In this document: positions 18,238 through 26,578 of the stretch, in pieces | Layout of the letters: every line of letters starts with the position of its first letter | Position numbering within the stretch: position 1 is the stretch's first letter | DNA from: Ilyobacter_A sp963668015 | GTDB lineage: Bacteria; Fusobacteriota; Fusobacteriia; Fusobacteriales; Fusobacteriaceae | DNA: 64,000 nucleotides | NCBI GenBank assembly: GCA_963668015.2 | Contig: CAXXCR010000010.1 | Span: 113,939 to 177,938, forward strand | Reading direction: 5' to 3' | The notes under the pieces: generated by a model | What the model was told of the DNA's origin: nothing | Databases searched by the model: none | The model's input: the letters and a program-made list of their open reading frames with translations, nothing else | Program-made: the position numbers and the translations under genes

Positions 18238-18240
18238 AAT

Positions 18241-18274
18241 AAAAAAATCGGGGTATATACCCCGATTTTTTTAT
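18241..18274. terminator. Bidirectional terminator
   Basis: AAAAAAATCGGGG/CCCCGATTTTTTT palindrome serving both the SatP gene and the convergent OmpA lipoprotein gene. Confidence 0.93.
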
Positions 18275-18921
18275 GCTCCTGTACTTAAAATTTCTATTTC
18301 AACTCTTCTATTTTTAGAACGTCCCGCAGCACTAGAGTTGTCTGCAATAGGATTTTTAATCCCCATTCCCATAGTTTCCATTCTCATCTGCGATACCCCT
18401 TGTGAGCTTAAATATGCTGCTACACTTTGTGCACGCTTTTCAGAAAGTTTTTGGTTGTACGCAGCTGCCCCGGTATTGTCTGTGTAACCGGCTACCACTA
18501 TACCTGTTTTATCATATTTTTTCAAAACTACTGCTATCGAATTCAACACATCATAAAAACCGCTGTCGACATCATAACTGTTTGTTGCAAACGTGATGTT
18601 CCCAGGCATTATAAGTTTCAGTTTATTGTCTGAACTACGCTCAACATATACTCCTGTACCATCAAGCTGTTCCCTAAGCACAGCCTCTTGTTTGTCCAGA
18701 TACACTCCGTACCCTGCTCCGGCAGCTCCTCCAGCAAGCGCCCCTATTACTGTTCCCTTTGTGTCCTTCCCTGCAATTTGTCCTGCAATCGCTCCTGCAA
18801 CTGCACCTCCAAGCGCATATTTACTGGAATTGCTGTACTTTTCAGTTCTAGTGTAAGGATCTACACTTGTACATCCTGCCAATACCGCCAAAGTGATAAG
18901 TAAAAGTATTATTTTTTTCAT
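18271..18921 (-). CDS. OmpA-family outer-membrane lipoprotein with glycine zipper (YiaD-like)
   Basis: A 216-residue envelope protein. A lipobox signal (LAVLAGC) gives a lipid-anchored Cys near residue 18. Residues 40-75 form a glycine-zipper segment (GGAVAGAIAGQIAGKDTKG), and the last 110 residues are an OmpA-like peptidoglycan-binding domain (GYTDNTGAAAYNQKLSEKRA, ending in GRSKNRRVEIEI). It probably links the outer membrane to the cell wall. I chose the ATG at 18921, which has AGGAGG 6 bp upstream; a longer frame reaching 19014 would put residues in front of the signal peptide and run into a repeat. Confidence 0.92.
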   Translation of the reverse strand: MKKIILLLITLAVLAGCTSVDPYTRTEKYSNSSKYALGGAVAGAIAGQIAGKDTKGTVIGALAGGAAGAGYGVYLDKQEAVLREQLDGTGVYVERSSDNKLKLIMPGNITFATNSYDVDSGFYDVLNSIAVVLKKYDKTGIVVAGYTDNTGAAAYNQKLSEKRAQSVAAYLSSQGVSQMRMETMGMGIKNPIADNSSAAGRSKNRRVEIEILSTGA

Positions 18922-18949
18922 TTTTTCCTCCTGTATTAATTTAATTTGT

Positions 18950-19225
18950 ATTAAAATACTGAATTTATCTAAAAACCTTTTTGGACACAGAGATTTAAAA
19001 CAAGAACTTCGCAAAGAGATCCTTTTAAATCAAAATCATTTTTTGTCAAAAATTACACTAATCTCACCACTCATTAAAAATATAGTGAATTAAAGGTTTT
19101 TAGAATTTCTCTGTGCAACTCTGTGGCCAAGGTTTTGATTTTTTATTGGTGCTTATTCATGAGATTCGTGACCAAAAAAGGTTTTTACCAGCTTACAAGA
19201 AATTTAATATTTTAGATAAACTATA
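18950..19225. repeat. Dispersed repeat, type B, copy 1 (diverged)
   Basis: About 275 bp related to 42862-43155 and, less closely, to 22906-23196 and 25861-26151. Shared elements are the left edge AAATACTGAATTTAT, GGACACAGAG, TTTCTCTGTG and CTCTGTGGCCAAGG, and the ATTCGTGAC box near the right edge. It lies between the OmpA lipoprotein gene and the asnS terminator. Confidence 0.75.
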
Positions 19226-19242
19226 TTTTAGACGTAGCAAAC

Positions 19243-19275
19243 ATCAAAAAAGCCGTCGAAATTTTTTCGACAGCT
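19243..19275 (-). terminator. asnS terminator
   Basis: AGC-CGTCGAAA/TTTCGACAGCT hairpin followed on the minus strand by TTTTTTGATG. Confidence 0.83.
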
Positions 19276-19280
19276 ATTTT

Positions 19281-20672
19281 TTAATATTCCGCGTTTTTAG
19301 GCGTTCTCGGGAAAGGTATTACGTCTCTTATATTAGACATCCCAGTTATATACATAAGTATTCTTTCGAAACCAAGCCCATATCCACTGTGTGGGAAACT
19401 TCCATATCTTCTAAGATCAGTATAGAACTTATAATCCTCTTTCTCTACGCCTACCTCTTCCATCCTTCTCTCAAGAGTCTCAAGGCTGTCCTCCCTTTGG
19501 CTTCCTCCTATTATCTCCCCTATTCCAGGTGCAAGCAGGTCCATGGCCCTAACAGTTTTTTCGTCACCGTTCATTTTCATGTAAAAAGCCTTTATATCTT
19601 TTGGGTAATCAGTTACGAAAACCGGTTTCTTAAAGTGCTCCTCCGCAAGATATCTTTCATGTTCAGTCTGCAGGTCTATCCCCCATTTTACCGGATATTC
19701 AAATTTCTTCCCTGATTTTTCAAGCAGCTCTATTGCTTCAGTATATGTAACCCTAGCGAATTCATTGTTAAGTACGTTGTTCAGCTTGTCGAAAAGTCCT
19801 TTTTCCACAAATTTATTGAAAAACTCCATCTCTTCATGAGCATTTTCCATAACATAGCTTATTATATATTTTATCATATCCTCGGCTATATCCATATTTA
19901 CGTTTAAATCCGCAAAAGACAGCTCAGGCTCTATCATCCAAAATTCAGATGCATGCCTTGTTGTGTTTGAATTTTCAGCCCTAAATGTGGGTCCGAAAGT
20001 ATATACATTTCTAAATGCCGGGCAGTAAGTTTCCACGTTCAACTGTCCACTAACTGTAAGACTTGTCTCCTTCGAGAAAAAATCATTAGAGTAATCAATT
20101 TCCCCTTTTTCGTTGGTCGGAACGTTTGACAGATCCATTGTAGTAACCCTAAACATCTCTCCAGCACCCTCACAGTCACTTCCTGTTATTATTGGTGTGT
20201 GTACATATACAAATCCTTGTTCCTGAAAAAATTTGTGGATTGCAAATGACACCAAAGACCTTATTCTGAAAACTGCTGAAAAAGTATTTGTCCTTGGTCT
20301 CAGGTGGGCTATCTCTCTCAAAAATTCCATTGAATGTCTCTTATTTTGAAGCGGATAGTCCAAATCCGCTTTTTGAAATATCTCAAGTTTTTTTGCCTTT
20401 ATCTCGAAAGTCTGTCCTTTACCTTCCGACTTCACAAGTTCTCCGTCTACTATTATAGATGAGGCTATGCTCAACCTTGATATTTCATCAAAGTTTTCCA
20501 AATCGTTTTCAAATACAATTTGTATCCCTTTAAAAAATGACCCGTCATTTAATTCGATAAAACCGAAATTTTTAGACACCCTTATCTTCCTTATCCATCC
20601 GGAAAGACTTATATCTTTACCCAGATATGATTCGGCATCTCTATAAAGCTTTTTAACCAATACTTTCTCCAT
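19281..20672 (-). CDS. asnS: Asparaginyl-tRNA synthetase
   Basis: A 463-residue class IIb synthetase. The N-terminal OB-fold anticodon-binding domain covers residues 1-110 (ISLSGWIRKIRVSKNFGFIEL). Class II motif 2 is FRAENSNTTRHASEFWMIEPE, shortened here to its ends FRAEN and MIEPE, and motif 3 is GYGLGFERILMYITG with the terminal DVIPFPRTP. The product charges tRNA-Asn; a tRNA-Asn gene lies at 29927-30002. AGGAGGACATAC precedes the ATG. The DUF896 gene is 22 bp upstream, so the two are probably cotranscribed. Confidence 0.95.
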   Translation of the reverse strand: MEKVLVKKLYRDAESYLGKDISLSGWIRKIRVSKNFGFIELNDGSFFKGIQIVFENDLENFDEISRLSIASSIIVDGELVKSEGKGQTFEIKAKKLEIFQKADLDYPLQNKRHSMEFLREIAHLRPRTNTFSAVFRIRSLVSFAIHKFFQEQGFVYVHTPIITGSDCEGAGEMFRVTTMDLSNVPTNEKGEIDYSNDFFSKETSLTVSGQLNVETYCPAFRNVYTFGPTFRAENSNTTRHASEFWMIEPELSFADLNVNMDIAEDMIKYIISYVMENAHEEMEFFNKFVEKGLFDKLNNVLNNEFARVTYTEAIELLEKSGKKFEYPVKWGIDLQTEHERYLAEEHFKKPVFVTDYPKDIKAFYMKMNGDEKTVRAMDLLAPGIGEIIGGSQREDSLETLERRMEEVGVEKEDYKFYTDLRRYGSFPHSGYGLGFERILMYITGMSNIRDVIPFPRTPKNAEY

Positions 20673-20694
20673 GTATGTCCTCCTAGTTTAAAGT

Positions 20695-20880
20695 CTAATT
20701 AACTTTATTTTCATCTACTATTTTTATATTGTCCAGATGTCCCCTAACCTGACTTTTAAATTTTTCCAGGTACATCTGTCTGTATTTTTGTCTTTCTAAG
20801 TTCTCTTCCTCTGTTAACTCCCTTTTTTTTGCTTCAGCTGCATAGTAATTCACCTTTTTTATAATTTCTTTCATTTCCAA
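20695..20880 (-). CDS. DUF896 (YnzC-like) small protein
   Basis: About 61 residues. The pattern of a two-helix hairpin with RELTEEENLERQKYRQMYLE and the tail GHLDNIKIVDENKVN matches the DUF896/YnzC family, whose role is unclear. Start choice: GGAGGT lies 8 bp before a TTG at 20880; the next in-frame ATG at 20874 is also possible. It is immediately upstream of asnS. Confidence 0.8.
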   Translation of the reverse strand: MEMKEIIKKVNYYAAEAKKRELTEEENLERQKYRQMYLEKFKSQVRGHLDNIKIVDENKVN

Positions 20881-20910
20881 AGCACTTACCTCCAAAACTT
20901 AAATACTACA

Positions 20911-20950
20911 AATCATAAAAATGCTCTTCACATATATCTGCGAAGAGCAT
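20911..20950 (-). terminator. Terminator of the symporter gene
   Basis: ATGCTCTTC/GAAGAGCAT hairpin with TTTTTATG on the minus strand. Confidence 0.8.
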
Positions 20951-21099
20951 CTAATTGCCTTTATTATCATATCACCAACATGTCAGTTAAACAGTCTAAA
21001 CTCTCTTATTTAAAAGATAAGTTTTATACCCTTATCACCTATTTAATTTAACTAGTTGATTATATATAGAAATATCTTTTTTGTCAAGTTTGAAGACCC

Positions 21100-22329
21100 T
21101 TATTCAGCTACAGGCTTCTCCCATTTTTTCTTGAATCTTTCCATAACAACAGCACATGAAGCATCGCCTGTTATGTTTACAGCTGTTCTAAGCATATCAA
21201 ATAGTCTGTCCACACCAAATAATAGTGGAAGAGCATCTAATGGAAGTCCCGCCGCTACAAGAACAGCAACTACAAGTAGAGTAGGTCCAGGTACCCCTGC
21301 TTGACCTATAGATCCAACTGTAGCCGTTACTATTATTGCTACATACTGAGTTATCCCTAATTCTATTCCGTACATTTGTGCAAAGAAAGTTGCTACAAGT
21401 GCATAATAGATAGCATTTCCATCCATGTTTATCGTTGCCCCTAAAGGAAGTACAAATGATGAAGTCCCCTTAGATACACCCATCTCCTCTTCACATACCT
21501 CAAATGTTACAGGAAGTGTTGCTGCAGATGATGCTGTTGAAAGTGCTACAACTTGAGCCTTGTATATTTTTCTCATAAACTGCATAGGTTTTATTTCTGA
21601 GAATGCTTTTACTATACCTGGGTAAACTACAAATGTTTGAACTGCAAGTGCAAGTATGTAAACTATAAGTAGTTTTAGAACTAAAGCCAACAGATCGTAA
21701 CCAAAAGTTCCAACTGCTTCTGCCATAAGTCCGAATACCCCGATAGGCGCTATAAGCATTACCTTCATGATCATCCAAATTAAAACTTCTGTTAATGAAT
21801 TAACACCTTTTTCAATAGGTTCTCTTGTGTCTTTAGGAAGTTTTGATATCCCTATACCAAAGAATATTGAGAAAAACAGTATTTGAAGGATGTTCCCGCT
21901 TGTTAGAGCTGCAAATGGGTTTGTAGGTATTATCCCTATTATTATATCCCAGAATCCTGCTACTCCGCCTTTATCAGCATACTTAGCTCCGTCCAAAAAT
22001 GCTTCTGGGATTTGAGCAAGTCCTAGACCAGGTTTCATTATCTCACCGAATATAAGTCCCAAAGCCACTGCAACTACTGTTGTACACAGGTAGTATACGA
22101 ATGTCCCTACTCCGACTTTACCAGCTTCTTTTGTTTCTCCTAAAGATGCCGCTCCGCCAATTATAGACACAGCAACCAATGGAATAACTAGCATTTTGAT
22201 ACCGCTTATAAACACGTGCCCAAGCGGAGCAAAAATTGCAGCGCTCTCTTTCATTATTCCACCCACAATTATTCCCAGGATCATTGCCAACAGTACAGCA
22301 ACTCCTAGGTTAAACTTTTTCTTAGTCAT
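21100..22329 (-). CDS. Dicarboxylate/amino acid:cation symporter (DAACS, GltP/DctA family)
   Basis: A 409-residue inner-membrane carrier. It has the family's helical hairpin HP1 with a serine-rich tip (ALSTASSAATLPVTFE), the sodium and substrate site NMDG in ATINMDGNAIYYAL, and HP2 plus TM8 (GVPGPTLL; VDRLFDMLRTAVNITGDA). The RTxxN-T-D series on TM8 suggests acidic substrates such as glutamate, aspartate or C4-dicarboxylates, which I cannot tell apart. GGAGGAAC precedes the ATG. It is monocistronic. Confidence 0.92.
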   Translation of the reverse strand: MTKKKFNLGVAVLLAMILGIIVGGIMKESAAIFAPLGHVFISGIKMLVIPLVAVSIIGGAASLGETKEAGKVGVGTFVYYLCTTVVAVALGLIFGEIMKPGLGLAQIPEAFLDGAKYADKGGVAGFWDIIIGIIPTNPFAALTSGNILQILFFSIFFGIGISKLPKDTREPIEKGVNSLTEVLIWMIMKVMLIAPIGVFGLMAEAVGTFGYDLLALVLKLLIVYILALAVQTFVVYPGIVKAFSEIKPMQFMRKIYKAQVVALSTASSAATLPVTFEVCEEEMGVSKGTSSFVLPLGATINMDGNAIYYALVATFFAQMYGIELGITQYVAIIVTATVGSIGQAGVPGPTLLVVAVLVAAGLPLDALPLLFGVDRLFDMLRTAVNITGDASCAVVMERFKKKWEKPVAE

Positions 22330-22905
22330 AAAGTTCCTCCTTGATTTATATGTTATCCTTTACGGAAATTGAAGATTAAGTAAAATCTATTTCGAATTTT
22401 TATTATGAACACCAAAAATTAAATAGAGTACAAAATTTTAATTATAAATCTGGTATTTAAAACTAGAATTATTCTGTATGACAGCGGATGTAAATTTTTG
22501 TTTTGATTTTTAAAATTTAACTGAAATGCTCATGAATAGAAAGGCGAATCAGGATAATTTAGAAATACTCTATAAATTAAGAGTTGAGATTTTATTGCTC
22601 GCCTAAATTTAAAATTTGATTAAATTGTCTTTTATTGTCCTTTATCGTCTCTTAAAGAATTTATAAATTTCAATTAGTATTTTCACTCTCAAATATCGAG
22701 CTTAACTTCCATTTTAACAGAGTTAATTATATTAAACTTGTAATAAAAATACAAGTTAATTTTTTTAATTTCACTCTGTTTTTAAATTTCTATTAATTTT
22801 ACAAACAGAATTTTTTCAAATATTTTTAATTATAAGAATTTAATTTCAATTCTCTAATATACTCTAATTAGCTAAAATCTCCTTTATAGTTGCTACTTGT
22901 TCTTA
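22330..22905. other. Non-coding A/T-rich gap upstream of the symporter
   Basis: No credible frame. The first 100 bp hold the symporter leader and promoter region; the rest is A/T-rich and runs into a type B repeat. A GTTGCTACTT box at 22889-22900 resembles the IS982-type terminal repeat. Confidence 0.5.
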
Positions 22906-23196
22906 AATAGAATATTGAATTTCTGAGAATCTTTTTGCACACAGAGTTGCACGGAGGAAAAGAGTGAGCTTCACAGAGTCTTACTAAAAATCTTTAATTT
23001 TCAAGGTTTTGAATCATTCGTGAGATTCGTGTAATTCGTGACAAAGAATAAATCTTTTGACTTAAGGATTTCTCTGTGAAACTCTGTGTGCAATTTTTTG
23101 ACTTTCTATTCGTGATAATTAGTGCGATTCGTGACCAAAAAAGTTTTTATATCCTTACAAGAAATTCAGTAATTTATCGCAACAATTTTAAGTAAC
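22906..23196. repeat. Dispersed repeat, type B, copy 2 (291 bp)
   Basis: Differs from 25861-26151 at one base (C at 22992, G at 25947). It can fold back: TTGCACACAGAGTTGCAC near the left faces GTGAAACTCTGTGTGCAA on the right, and CACAGAG faces CTCTGTG inside that. Between them lie three close copies of ATTCGTG. The ends TATTGAATTTCT and AGAAATTCAGTAA are inverted to each other. No open frame. Confidence 0.92.
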
Positions 23197-23202
23197 AATT
23201 CT

Positions 23203-23239
23203 AAAAAAGGTACCGACTTTTACAGCCAGTACCTTTTTC
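23203..23239 (-). terminator. Terminator of the coiled-coil lipoprotein gene
   Basis: AAAAAAGGTAC/GTACCTTTTT stem flanking the GACTTTTACAGCCA loop region, directly beside the type B repeat. Confidence 0.85.
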
Positions 23240-23242
23240 ATA

Positions 23243-24064
23243 TTATTCTGCGCCTTTATCACTATCCAGATAATCCATTATCAACTCGTTCTGCTTTTTA
23301 AGCATCTCCAGTAGTTCCTCTTTTGTTTTCAGTTCTGATTTCAGTTCCTCGTTCTCTTTTTTCAACTCATCTATAGCATCTGTATCCGCAAGAGGTTCAG
23401 AAACCTCCGTTTTTTCTTCTACTACTGCCTCCACTGCATCTTGTTCCATAACAGCCGGCTCATAATCAGCTTCTACCTTTTCAAGCTGAACCTCCCCTTC
23501 TGCAAAGATCACCTCATATACATTTTTAAACTTATTAGACGACACAATAGGTATCATAAGTTTTATATAATCCTGTTTCTTGTTCTCTAGTTCACCTTCA
23601 AACAGGTCCTTTCTTATAATAAGATCCCCGACATCGCTTCCGCTTCCACCTATAAAATCAATATTTTCGTCCGGAACTATCTTGCTCATTTTTGCTAAAC
23701 CGGGTTTAACGAACAGATTAAGCTCCTTGGTAAAATACCCCTTATCTTCTTGACTTATGTCATAGACTCCTTTTTCCACACTGTCATACCCGATATATTT
23801 AGCATTTTTCCAGTCTATTGATATAAATGTATCCGATGTATTTTCAACACTGACCTCTATAAACTTTTCCTTAATTGCAAACCCGAGTAGAGCTTCTTCA
23901 GTATTTATATTGTGTTCTGCATACTCTATTTCATTTTGAGCTGCTTTCTTATCTATACTCTTTACAGAGACCACTTTCATGTCATCATATACCTTTTCCT
24001 CTTGATTTGTACATCCTGCAAATGCAATTGTTAACGCCAGTATCCACATAGATAATTTCTTCAT
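23243..24064 (-). CDS. Predicted lipoprotein with C-terminal coiled coil
   Basis: A 273-residue envelope protein that I cannot assign to a family. The signal peptide has a lipobox (TIAFAGC) with Cys at about 18. Residues 30-185 look like a beta-rich domain with one Gly-rich turn (GGSGSDVGDL). An acidic linker follows, and residues 230-265 are a regular coiled coil (DELKKENEELKSELKTKEEL). The layout suggests an anchored protein reaching into the periplasm. GGAGGG precedes the ATG. It and the porin gene lie between the two near-identical type B repeats. Confidence 0.82.
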   Translation of the reverse strand: MKKLSMWILALTIAFAGCTNQEEKVYDDMKVVSVKSIDKKAAQNEIEYAEHNINTEEALLGFAIKEKFIEVSVENTSDTFISIDWKNAKYIGYDSVEKGVYDISQEDKGYFTKELNLFVKPGLAKMSKIVPDENIDFIGGSGSDVGDLIIRKDLFEGELENKKQDYIKLMIPIVSSNKFKNVYEVIFAEGEVQLEKVEADYEPAVMEQDAVEAVVEEKTEVSEPLADTDAIDELKKENEELKSELKTKEELLEMLKKQNELIMDYLDSDKGAE

Positions 24065-24335
24065 ACGAATTTCCCTCCTGTAAAATTTAATAATGCGTTA
24101 ATTTATATTATACAACACAAAATTAATTTCTCCTGCACGAAATTAATTTTTTTGTTTTTTTTAGGTGTTTTTTACCTATTTTTTTGTAATTTAATCTGCT
24201 TAAAACCCTTGAAATTAAAAGAGTACAAGCGTTCCATTCATTCGGTATATGCACTCATATATATATTATACCCTTGATTTTTAGACTTTTTGGGGTAATA
24301 TTTACCACAGATGGTTTAATTTGAAACCAAATCTT

Positions 24336-24372
24336 AGCCGGCTATTCAGGTTTTCTCTTATCTCTGCCGGCT
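24336..24372. promoter_or_regulatory. Hairpin upstream of the porin gene
   Basis: AGCCGGC at 24336-24342 and GCCGGCT at 24366-24372 form a 7-bp stem, the only GC-rich structure in the 390-bp gap between the divergent lipoprotein and porin genes. It may be a leader structure or operator. A TATACT-like box lies near 24390. Confidence 0.45.
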
Positions 24373-24455
24373 TTGTTAAATCAGATCAAATTATACTGTT
24401 CTAATATTGAATTAAAATCAAATTATACTAAAAAAAGAGAGAGGGGATTGACACT

Positions 24456-25751
24456 ATGAATTTTAAGAAAAATTTAGCTCTATTGTCATGCATACTTTTA
24501 GCTGGTACTCTATCTACCACTGCAAAGGCGGCTATGTCATTGGAGGAGATAGAAAAGGAGCTAATGGCTACTAAAGCACAATTAGGGGCAGTAGAAGAAA
24601 AAACTAGCAGCTTCAACGACTTTGAGTTCCACGGGTACGCTAGATCAGGTGTAATCGTATCTGATGAAAGAACAGACGGCGATAAATTTGGTATACCTAA
24701 CTTCGCTGGAGGAGGAGCTTACAGATTAGGTAACGAAGACGATACAGGTTGGGAAGCAAACTTCGTTAAAAACTTCAAAATGGACGACGGTTCATACGCT
24801 AAGTTCTGTCTATTATTAGCAGACTTCGCCGGAGATGCCTACGATGAAGAAGTTGGAAACAAGGTTCAAGCAAGACAAGTATTCGTAGAGATGGGTAACC
24901 TTCCTGCGTTCACAGGTGCCTTTGCCGACTCCACTGTTTGGGCTGGTAAAAGATACTACGAAAGAGCAGACTTCCATATCAACGACTGGAAATACACAAA
25001 CATGTCAGGTACAGGTGCGGGGCTGACTAACATCAACGTTGGACCTGGTAACTTAAACCTTGCCTTCATAGCAAACGATTTAGATAATGACGATACTAAG
25101 GTATACAACTTAGACGCTAGATACAAAGGCCTAGAAGCACTAGGAGGTACTTGGGAATACGTTGCAACTTATAAAGAAGCTAAAGATTCAGTAGGAGCAG
25201 ATGACGGTTTCCAATTAGGTGCAATCTACGACAGAGGGGACTTCTACGGTATAGCTGACGGTGGTTCCAAAGTAGTCGTTCAATACGGTGACGCACTTGG
25301 TGCAAAACTTGGAAATGCTGATTCTAGTGAAGATTTCACTAGCGACTCTGAGGCTTTCAGAATCGCTACAAGTGGTCTGATGACTGCAAACGAAAAATGG
25401 GATGTCTTCGCGCAGGCTATATACGAAGATAGATCTGACTACACAGATGCTGACGGAGACGAAACTTGGACTTCATTCGGTGTAAGACCTGTTTACAAGG
25501 TAAACAAAAACTTTGAACTTCAATTTGAACTTGGTTACGATGTAGTTGATTTAGATAACGAAGCTGATGGAGACATCACAAAACTTACTTTCGCTCCTAC
25601 ATTCAAACTTGACACAGGAAACTTCTGGGCAAGACCAGAAATCAGAACTTTCGTTACATATGCTACTTGGGATGACGATTTAAAAGAAGCATACGGAACT
25701 GATTCTGATGACGGATTAAACTTCGGCGTACAAGCTGAACTTTGGTTCTAA
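24456..25751 (+). CDS. LamB-type carbohydrate porin
   Basis: A 431-residue outer-membrane beta-barrel. The signal peptide ends at TTAKA-A near residue 26. A short coiled coil follows (SLEEIEKELMATKAQL), as in ScrY/BglH-type sugar porins. The barrel opens with the LamB-like FEFHGYARSGV and ends with FGVQAELWF, whose terminal Phe is the BAM recognition signal. Members admit maltodextrins, sucrose or beta-glucosides; the substrate here is unknown. No sugar operon adjoins it, so it may be a general porin. GC content and codon use (regular AAC, TTC, GAC) suggest high expression. Confidence 0.88.
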   Translation: MNFKKNLALLSCILLAGTLSTTAKAAMSLEEIEKELMATKAQLGAVEEKTSSFNDFEFHGYARSGVIVSDERTDGDKFGIPNFAGGGAYRLGNEDDTGWEANFVKNFKMDDGSYAKFCLLLADFAGDAYDEEVGNKVQARQVFVEMGNLPAFTGAFADSTVWAGKRYYERADFHINDWKYTNMSGTGAGLTNINVGPGNLNLAFIANDLDNDDTKVYNLDARYKGLEALGGTWEYVATYKEAKDSVGADDGFQLGAIYDRGDFYGIADGGSKVVVQYGDALGAKLGNADSSEDFTSDSEAFRIATSGLMTANEKWDVFAQAIYEDRSDYTDADGDETWTSFGVRPVYKVNKNFELQFELGYDVVDLDNEADGDITKLTFAPTFKLDTGNFWARPEIRTFVTYATWDDDLKEAYGTDSDDGLNFGVQAELWF

Positions 25752-25790
25752 TCTAGTATAAAATAATTTTCATTATGTTTTACTTCTTCC

Positions 25791-25826
25791 TAGAAACCCC
25801 GGCTGGTCCCCGGGGTTTCTTTTTAT
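25791..25826 (+). terminator. Porin gene terminator
   Basis: AGAAACCCCGG/CCGGGGTTTCT stem with TTTTTATTCTTTT. Confidence 0.95.
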
Positions 25827-25842
25827 TCTTTTACATCATATA

Positions 25843-26151
25843 ACCTAAGTTGCTACCTTTAATAGAATATTGAATTTCTGAGAATCTTTTTGCACACAGA
25901 GTTGCACGGAGGAAAAGAGTGAGCTTCACAGAGTCTTACTAAAAATGTTTAATTTTCAAGGTTTTGAATCATTCGTGAGATTCGTGTAATTCGTGACAAA
26001 GAATAAATCTTTTGACTTAAGGATTTCTCTGTGAAACTCTGTGTGCAATTTTTTGACTTTCTATTCGTGATAATTAGTGCGATTCGTGACCAAAAAAGTT
26101 TTTATATCCTTACAAGAAATTCAGTAATTTATCGCAACAATTTTAAGTAAC
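25843..26151. repeat. Dispersed repeat, type B, copy 3, with IS982-like end
   Basis: Bases 25861-26151 match 22906-23196 at 290 of 291 positions. The left edge extends to AACCTAAGTTGCTACC (25842-25857), which is the terminal inverted repeat of the IS982-type element at 56589-57498. The right edge TTTTAAGTAAC resembles that element's right end (TTAAGTAGCAAC). These features fit a non-autonomous element mobilised by an IS982-type transposase. Confidence 0.88.
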
Positions 26152-26172
26152 TGAAGTTAATATAACAAAAAA

Positions 26173-26200
26173 CATAAACCGGGAAAACTCCCGGCTTATG
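26173..26200 (-). terminator. Terminator of the 23-residue peptide gene
   Basis: CATAAACCGGGA/TCCCGGCTTATG hairpin; on the minus strand it runs into GTTTTTTGTT, 50 bp past the small gene's stop. Confidence 0.78.
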
Positions 26201-26249
26201 ACTTTATATAATTATACAAAATTAAACTCACACCGTCATAAAACTATCC

Positions 26250-26321
26250 TTATAGATAATGAAGATATTCTCCAAAAAGTGCCATAACCATCAAAAAAAC
26301 CATTCCTATGTAACCAATCAT
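26250..26321 (-). CDS. 23-residue membrane peptide
   Basis: A very short gene with strong signals: AAGGAGGTG 7 bp before the ATG at 26319-26321, a TAA at 26250-26252 and a hairpin terminator downstream. The product begins MIGYIGMVFLMVMALFG and ends EYLHYL, a single hydrophobic helix with an aromatic C-terminal tail. I do not recognise it. Single-span peptides of this size are either partners of membrane complexes or type I toxins, and nothing here decides between them. It lies between the porin gene and the erythromycin-esterase-like gene. Confidence 0.65.
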   Translation of the reverse strand: MIGYIGMVFLMVMALFGEYLHYL

Positions 26322-26494
26322 CTTCGACACCTCCTTGATAAAAACTTTACCACCTCTGCATTATTATTATACTCCATCACTCTTAACTTATATTAAAAAA
26401 ATAAAGCTATACTTTAGCTCTTGCTCATATTTTAACCGCTACTGCTCACTTTTTCGTCTTTACCAAATGTACGATTAAACTTTTTTAATCTTTA

Positions 26495-26524
26495 TTGACT
26501 TTTTCATCCCTTCTATATTATAAT
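26495..26524 (+). promoter_or_regulatory. Sigma-70-type promoter of the esterase-like gene
   Basis: TTGACT (26495-26500), 18-bp spacer, TATAAT (26519-26524), 55 bp before the ATG. Confidence 0.75.
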
Positions 26525-26578
26525 TTCTTAAATAAAAGAACATTTATTGTTTAAAGAATAATATAAGGAGTAGATCTT

